A stretch of 46,045 nucleotides of DNA from Chromobacterium piscinae. Lineage in GTDB: Bacteria; Pseudomonadota; Gammaproteobacteria; Burkholderiales; Chromobacteriaceae. A program made the position numbers and the translations under genes. Positions 41,907-46,045 of this stretch are shown here, one piece after another. Where the stretch lies: assembly GCF_021129175.1 (NCBI RefSeq), contig NZ_JAJOHV010000098.1, positions 1 to 46,045 on the forward strand, in the 5' to 3' direction. The notes beneath the pieces are model-generated. The model searched no databases. It saw only the letters and a list, made by a program, of their open reading frames with translations, and had not been told where the DNA came from. Numbering within the stretch: position 1 is the stretch's first letter; the number at the start of each line of letters is the position of its first letter.

Positions 41907-42551
41907 ATGGCAAATATCGCGAGCGTAGGCTACCCCGCCCCGCAAACGCTCTATGCCGGGCAAAACACCCGGCAAGTGCAGGCATCGCTGGAAAACGGCC
42001 AGGCCGCCGTTCAGAAAGCCACCAGCGAACCTCAAACCCAGACCGCGGTCCGGCAGAATCCAGACTCCGCCCGGGTTGAGCAACAACTGCAGCAGCAGCT
42101 GACCAATAGCCGAGCACAGCAGGTCGCTCAACAGGCTTCCGTTCAGCAAACGACCGCGCAAACCGCCACCGCGCCTGCGAGCAAGGCCACGCTGGCCACC
42201 GCGCCGCAACCTGCGGCCGCGGCCGCGGCTGCTCCTGCAGTAAACGGCAATCCGCCTTCCGCCGCGGCCGCAGGCGCCGGCAACAACGCCGCCGCCAATA
42301 ACAACGTGACAACCCAGGCTCCGGCCGCAACGCGAAACACGGCCCAGGCATCCGCCGCGAAACAGCAAGCAACGCCCCCGGCATCGACGCCCGCCCAAAC
42401 GGCGACCGAACCCGCGGCCCAAGCCACCCGCCCGGTAGAGCAGGCTCAACGGCGCAACGGCAGCGGCCAGTTGGCGGTATCGCAATACCAGACCAACCAA
42501 TCCTTGCTGCAACCCAGCGTATCCAGCACCAATATCTCCACAACGGCCTGA
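41907..42551 (+). CDS. Low-complexity Ala/Gln/Thr-rich protein of unknown function
   Basis: A 214-residue protein made mostly of Ala, Gln, Thr, Asn, Pro and Ser. It starts MANIASVGYPAPQTLYAGQN and ends near LAVSQYQTNQSLLQ plus PSVSSTNISTTA. There is no signal peptide, membrane helix or cysteine. The two ends are more diverse than the middle, which suggests short conserved ends joined by a disordered linker. I do not recognise a family. GC content and codon use match the neighbours, and a good terminator follows, so it seems to be a real gene. A TetR gene and a palindrome precede it. Confidence 0.65.
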   Translation: MANIASVGYPAPQTLYAGQNTRQVQASLENGQAAVQKATSEPQTQTAVRQNPDSARVEQQLQQQLTNSRAQQVAQQASVQQTTAQTATAPASKATLATAPQPAAAAAAAPAVNGNPPSAAAAGAGNNAAANNNVTTQAPAATRNTAQASAAKQQATPPASTPAQTATEPAAQATRPVEQAQRRNGSGQLAVSQYQTNQSLLQPSVSSTNISTTA

Positions 42552-42578
42552 CTGCCCGCCGCCGGAAACGCAAACAGC

Positions 42579-42602
42579 AAAGCCCCGCGACAGCGGGGCT
42601 TT
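42579..42602 (+). terminator. Intrinsic terminator after the Ala/Gln-rich gene
   Basis: AAAGCCCCGC pairs with GCGGGGCTTT around GACA, 28 bases after the stop codon. The stem is perfect; the T-run is short (TTT then GACTTT). Confidence 0.85.
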
Positions 42603-42930
42603 GACTTTCCAGCGGCGCCCACGCAGGAGCGGGCTGGTAACGCATCTATGCCCTTTCCGGCCTTGCTCCTAACGGATCCGCTAAATCTTCTTGTGATTGC
42701 TCAGCCGACCATTGCTCCGCAGGCGCGCCGAGCGCCATCTAGAATGAGCGGCGGTTCGCTGACACGCAGCGCGATCATCGCGCGGCCTTTGTGCGCACTC
42801 CAAATTCTGGCCGAGCTGGCGCGCGCGACCGCCGGCAAGCCGTCCCATTGTGATTCGCTTGCGCCGCCCGCCTCGGCCTGGCTCCGAGCAAAGCCTTGCC
42901 GGACATTCGTCAAGACTCGCCCCCGTCGAT
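42603..42930. other. Intergenic region with no recognised gene
   Basis: About 330 bases between the terminator and the helicase gene. Readings in all frames are either antisense-like or have no family features. No IS end, tRNA or repeat was seen. It may be the untranslated end of the helicase mRNA or a remnant. Confidence 0.4.
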
Positions 42931-44880
<1,950 letters not shown>

Positions 44881-45000
44881 GTCGGCTTTCGTTACGGTGC
44901 TAAAGGCGGGCGATGATAAAGCAGCCGGCGGCGGCACGCCAGCATGATGCGACTCTATCAAAATCCGCCATCGCCGACGACAAGGCAAGTTACAAAACAA

Positions 45001-45029
45001 ACGAGCCGCAGGAATGTCCTGCGGCTCGT
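45001..45029 (-). terminator. Intrinsic terminator after the thiolase gene
   Basis: A 13-bp perfect stem (ACGAGCCGCAGGA with TCCTGCGGCTCGT) and a three-base loop lies 19 bases after the thiolase stop. On the minus strand it is followed by TTGTTTTG, a broken T-run. Confidence 0.82.
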
Positions 45030-45048
45030 CGGCTGGCGCGACAAGCGC

Positions 45049-46045
45049 TTAGATCAGCTCGACCGCCAGCGCAGTGGCCTCGCCGCCGCCAATGCACAGG
45101 CTGGCCACGCCGCGCTTGCCGCCGCGCTGCTTCAGCGCCGACAACAGCGAGATCACGATGCGGGCGCCGGACGCGCCGATCGGGTGGCCCAGCGCGCAGG
45201 CGCCGCCATGCACGTTCACCTTGTCGTGCGGCAGCTTCAGATCGTGCATCGCCGCCATCGTCACCACGGCGAAGGCTTCGTTGATTTCGTACAGATCCAC
45301 TTCGCCTGCCTTCCAGCCGGTCTTGACCAACAGCTTTTCAATGGCGTGCACCGGGGCGGTGGTGAACCAGCCCGGCTCGTGGGCGTAGCTGCTGTGGCCG
45401 ACGATGCGGGCGATGGGCGTGAGGCCGCGCTTGGCCGCCTCGGACGCCGTCATCAGCACCAGCGCGGCGCCGCCGTCGGAGATGGAGCTGGAGTTGGCCG
45501 GGGTGACGGTGCCGTCCTTCTTGAACGCCGGCTTCAGTGTCGGGATCTTGTCCAGATTCGCCTTCAGCGGCTGCTCGTCGGTATCCACCACCGTGTCGCC
45601 GCCTCGGCCCGGCACCGTCACCGCTGCGATTTCATCCTTGAACAAGCCGCCCTTGATCGCCTGCTGCGCGCGGGTCAGCGAGGCGATGGCGAATTCATCC
45701 TGATCCTGGCGGCTGAAACCGTATTTCTCGGCGCACTGCTCGGCGAACACACCCATCAGCGTGCCCTTCTGGTAGGCGTCTTCCAGGCCGTCGAGGAACA
45801 TGTGATCCTTGATCTCGCCGTGCCCCAGGCGCAGGCCGCCGCGTGCCTTCGGCATCAGGTAGGGCGCGTTGCTCATGCTCTCCATGCCGCCGGCCACCAC
45901 CACGCCGCCATTCCCGGCCAAGAGCTGGTCATGCGCCAGCATCAGCGCCTTCATGCCGGAGCCGCACATCTTGTTGATGGTGGTGCACGGCGTGGCCTGC
46001 GGCAGGCCGCCGCCCAACGCCGCCTGGCGCGCCGGCGCCTGGCCC
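45049..46045 (-). CDS. Acetyl-CoA acetyltransferase (thiolase), 5' part outside the window
   Basis: The C-terminal 331 residues of a thiolase; the start is beyond the edge. The nucleophile Cys is in INKMCGSGMKALMLAHDQLL. The second active site has NEAFAVVTMAA, the general base His is in GGACALGHPIGASGARI, and the final Cys is in CIGGGEATALAVEL. Such enzymes join two acetyl-CoA to acetoacetyl-CoA for polyhydroxyalkanoate or ketone pathways, or degrade acyl-CoA. The sequence type (biosynthetic AtoB/PhaA-like) suggests the former, but no phaB or phaC is in view. Confidence 0.93.
   Translation of the reverse strand, partial: GQAPARQAALGGGLPQATPCTTINKMCGSGMKALMLAHDQLLAGNGGVVVAGGMESMSNAPYLMPKARGGLRLGHGEIKDHMFLDGLEDAYQKGTLMGVFAEQCAEKYGFSRQDQDEFAIASLTRAQQAIKGGLFKDEIAAVTVPGRGGDTVVDTDEQPLKANLDKIPTLKPAFKKDGTVTPANSSSISDGGAALVLMTASEAAKRGLTPIARIVGHSSYAHEPGWFTTAPVHAIEKLLVKTGWKAGEVDLYEINEAFAVVTMAAMHDLKLPHDKVNVHGGACALGHPIGASGARIVISLLSALKQRGGKRGVASLCIGGGEATALAVELI

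Overview
The window is a GC-rich (roughly 60-65 % by eye), densely coded stretch of a betaproteobacterial chromosome. Gene content (apaG/rpe/gph/trpE, yhdP-nit-tldD, glnE, ilvE, waaF, a PraB-like secreted protein, a SUV3-type helicase) suggests Neisseriales, most likely Chromobacterium or a close relative. That assignment is inferred from gene content, not from a marker gene.

Layout. 1-3.5 kb: the end of an unknown gene, a VOC protein, a periplasmic solute-binding protein and an Atm1/MsbA-type ABC exporter. 3.4-14.4 kb: a mostly housekeeping block with apaG, rpe, an SDR reductase, gph, trpE, then (after an MFS transporter, a decayed SDR gene and its HxlR regulator) trpG, an LprI-like periplasmic protein, trpD, a phosphomannomutase and prmB. 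14.5-19 kb: cspA with a long leader, an AT-richer gap, and a LysR regulator divergent from a leuCD pair without leuB, followed by a decayed gene. 19-21.7 kb: five genes on the minus strand (GbsR/MarR regulator, small membrane protein, SDR, DoxX-like, DUF2269). The regulator gene and the four-gene operon carry near-identical palindromic operators. 21.8-23.5 kb: APS kinase plus sulfotransferase, a two-gene sulfation module. 23.8-28.2 kb: a DUF1302 outer-membrane protein, an M20 amidohydrolase and a divergent GlxA-type regulator. 28.3-29.9 kb: a PraB-like protein and then the most unusual locus. 29.9-46 kb: tldD, nit, yhdP, glnE, ilvE, a zinc-finger protein, waaF, a TetR regulator, an Ala/Gln-rich protein, a SUV3-like helicase and a partial thiolase.

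Most interesting system. At 28.99-29.82 kb a short leader ORF with four His codons in a five-codon stretch is followed by competing RNA hairpins, an intrinsic terminator and a compact class II synthetase-like gene with only the HisRS catalytic core. An 11-base segment just after the His codons can pair with the 5' arm of the terminator, which is the layout of a histidine attenuator. The synthetase-like gene is interrupted at a UGA directly after a His codon, and a single +1 shift restores the frame. This may be a mutation, a sequence error, or a programmed shift sensitive to histidine supply. Second in interest is the GbsR-controlled membrane-redox cluster with its paired operators.
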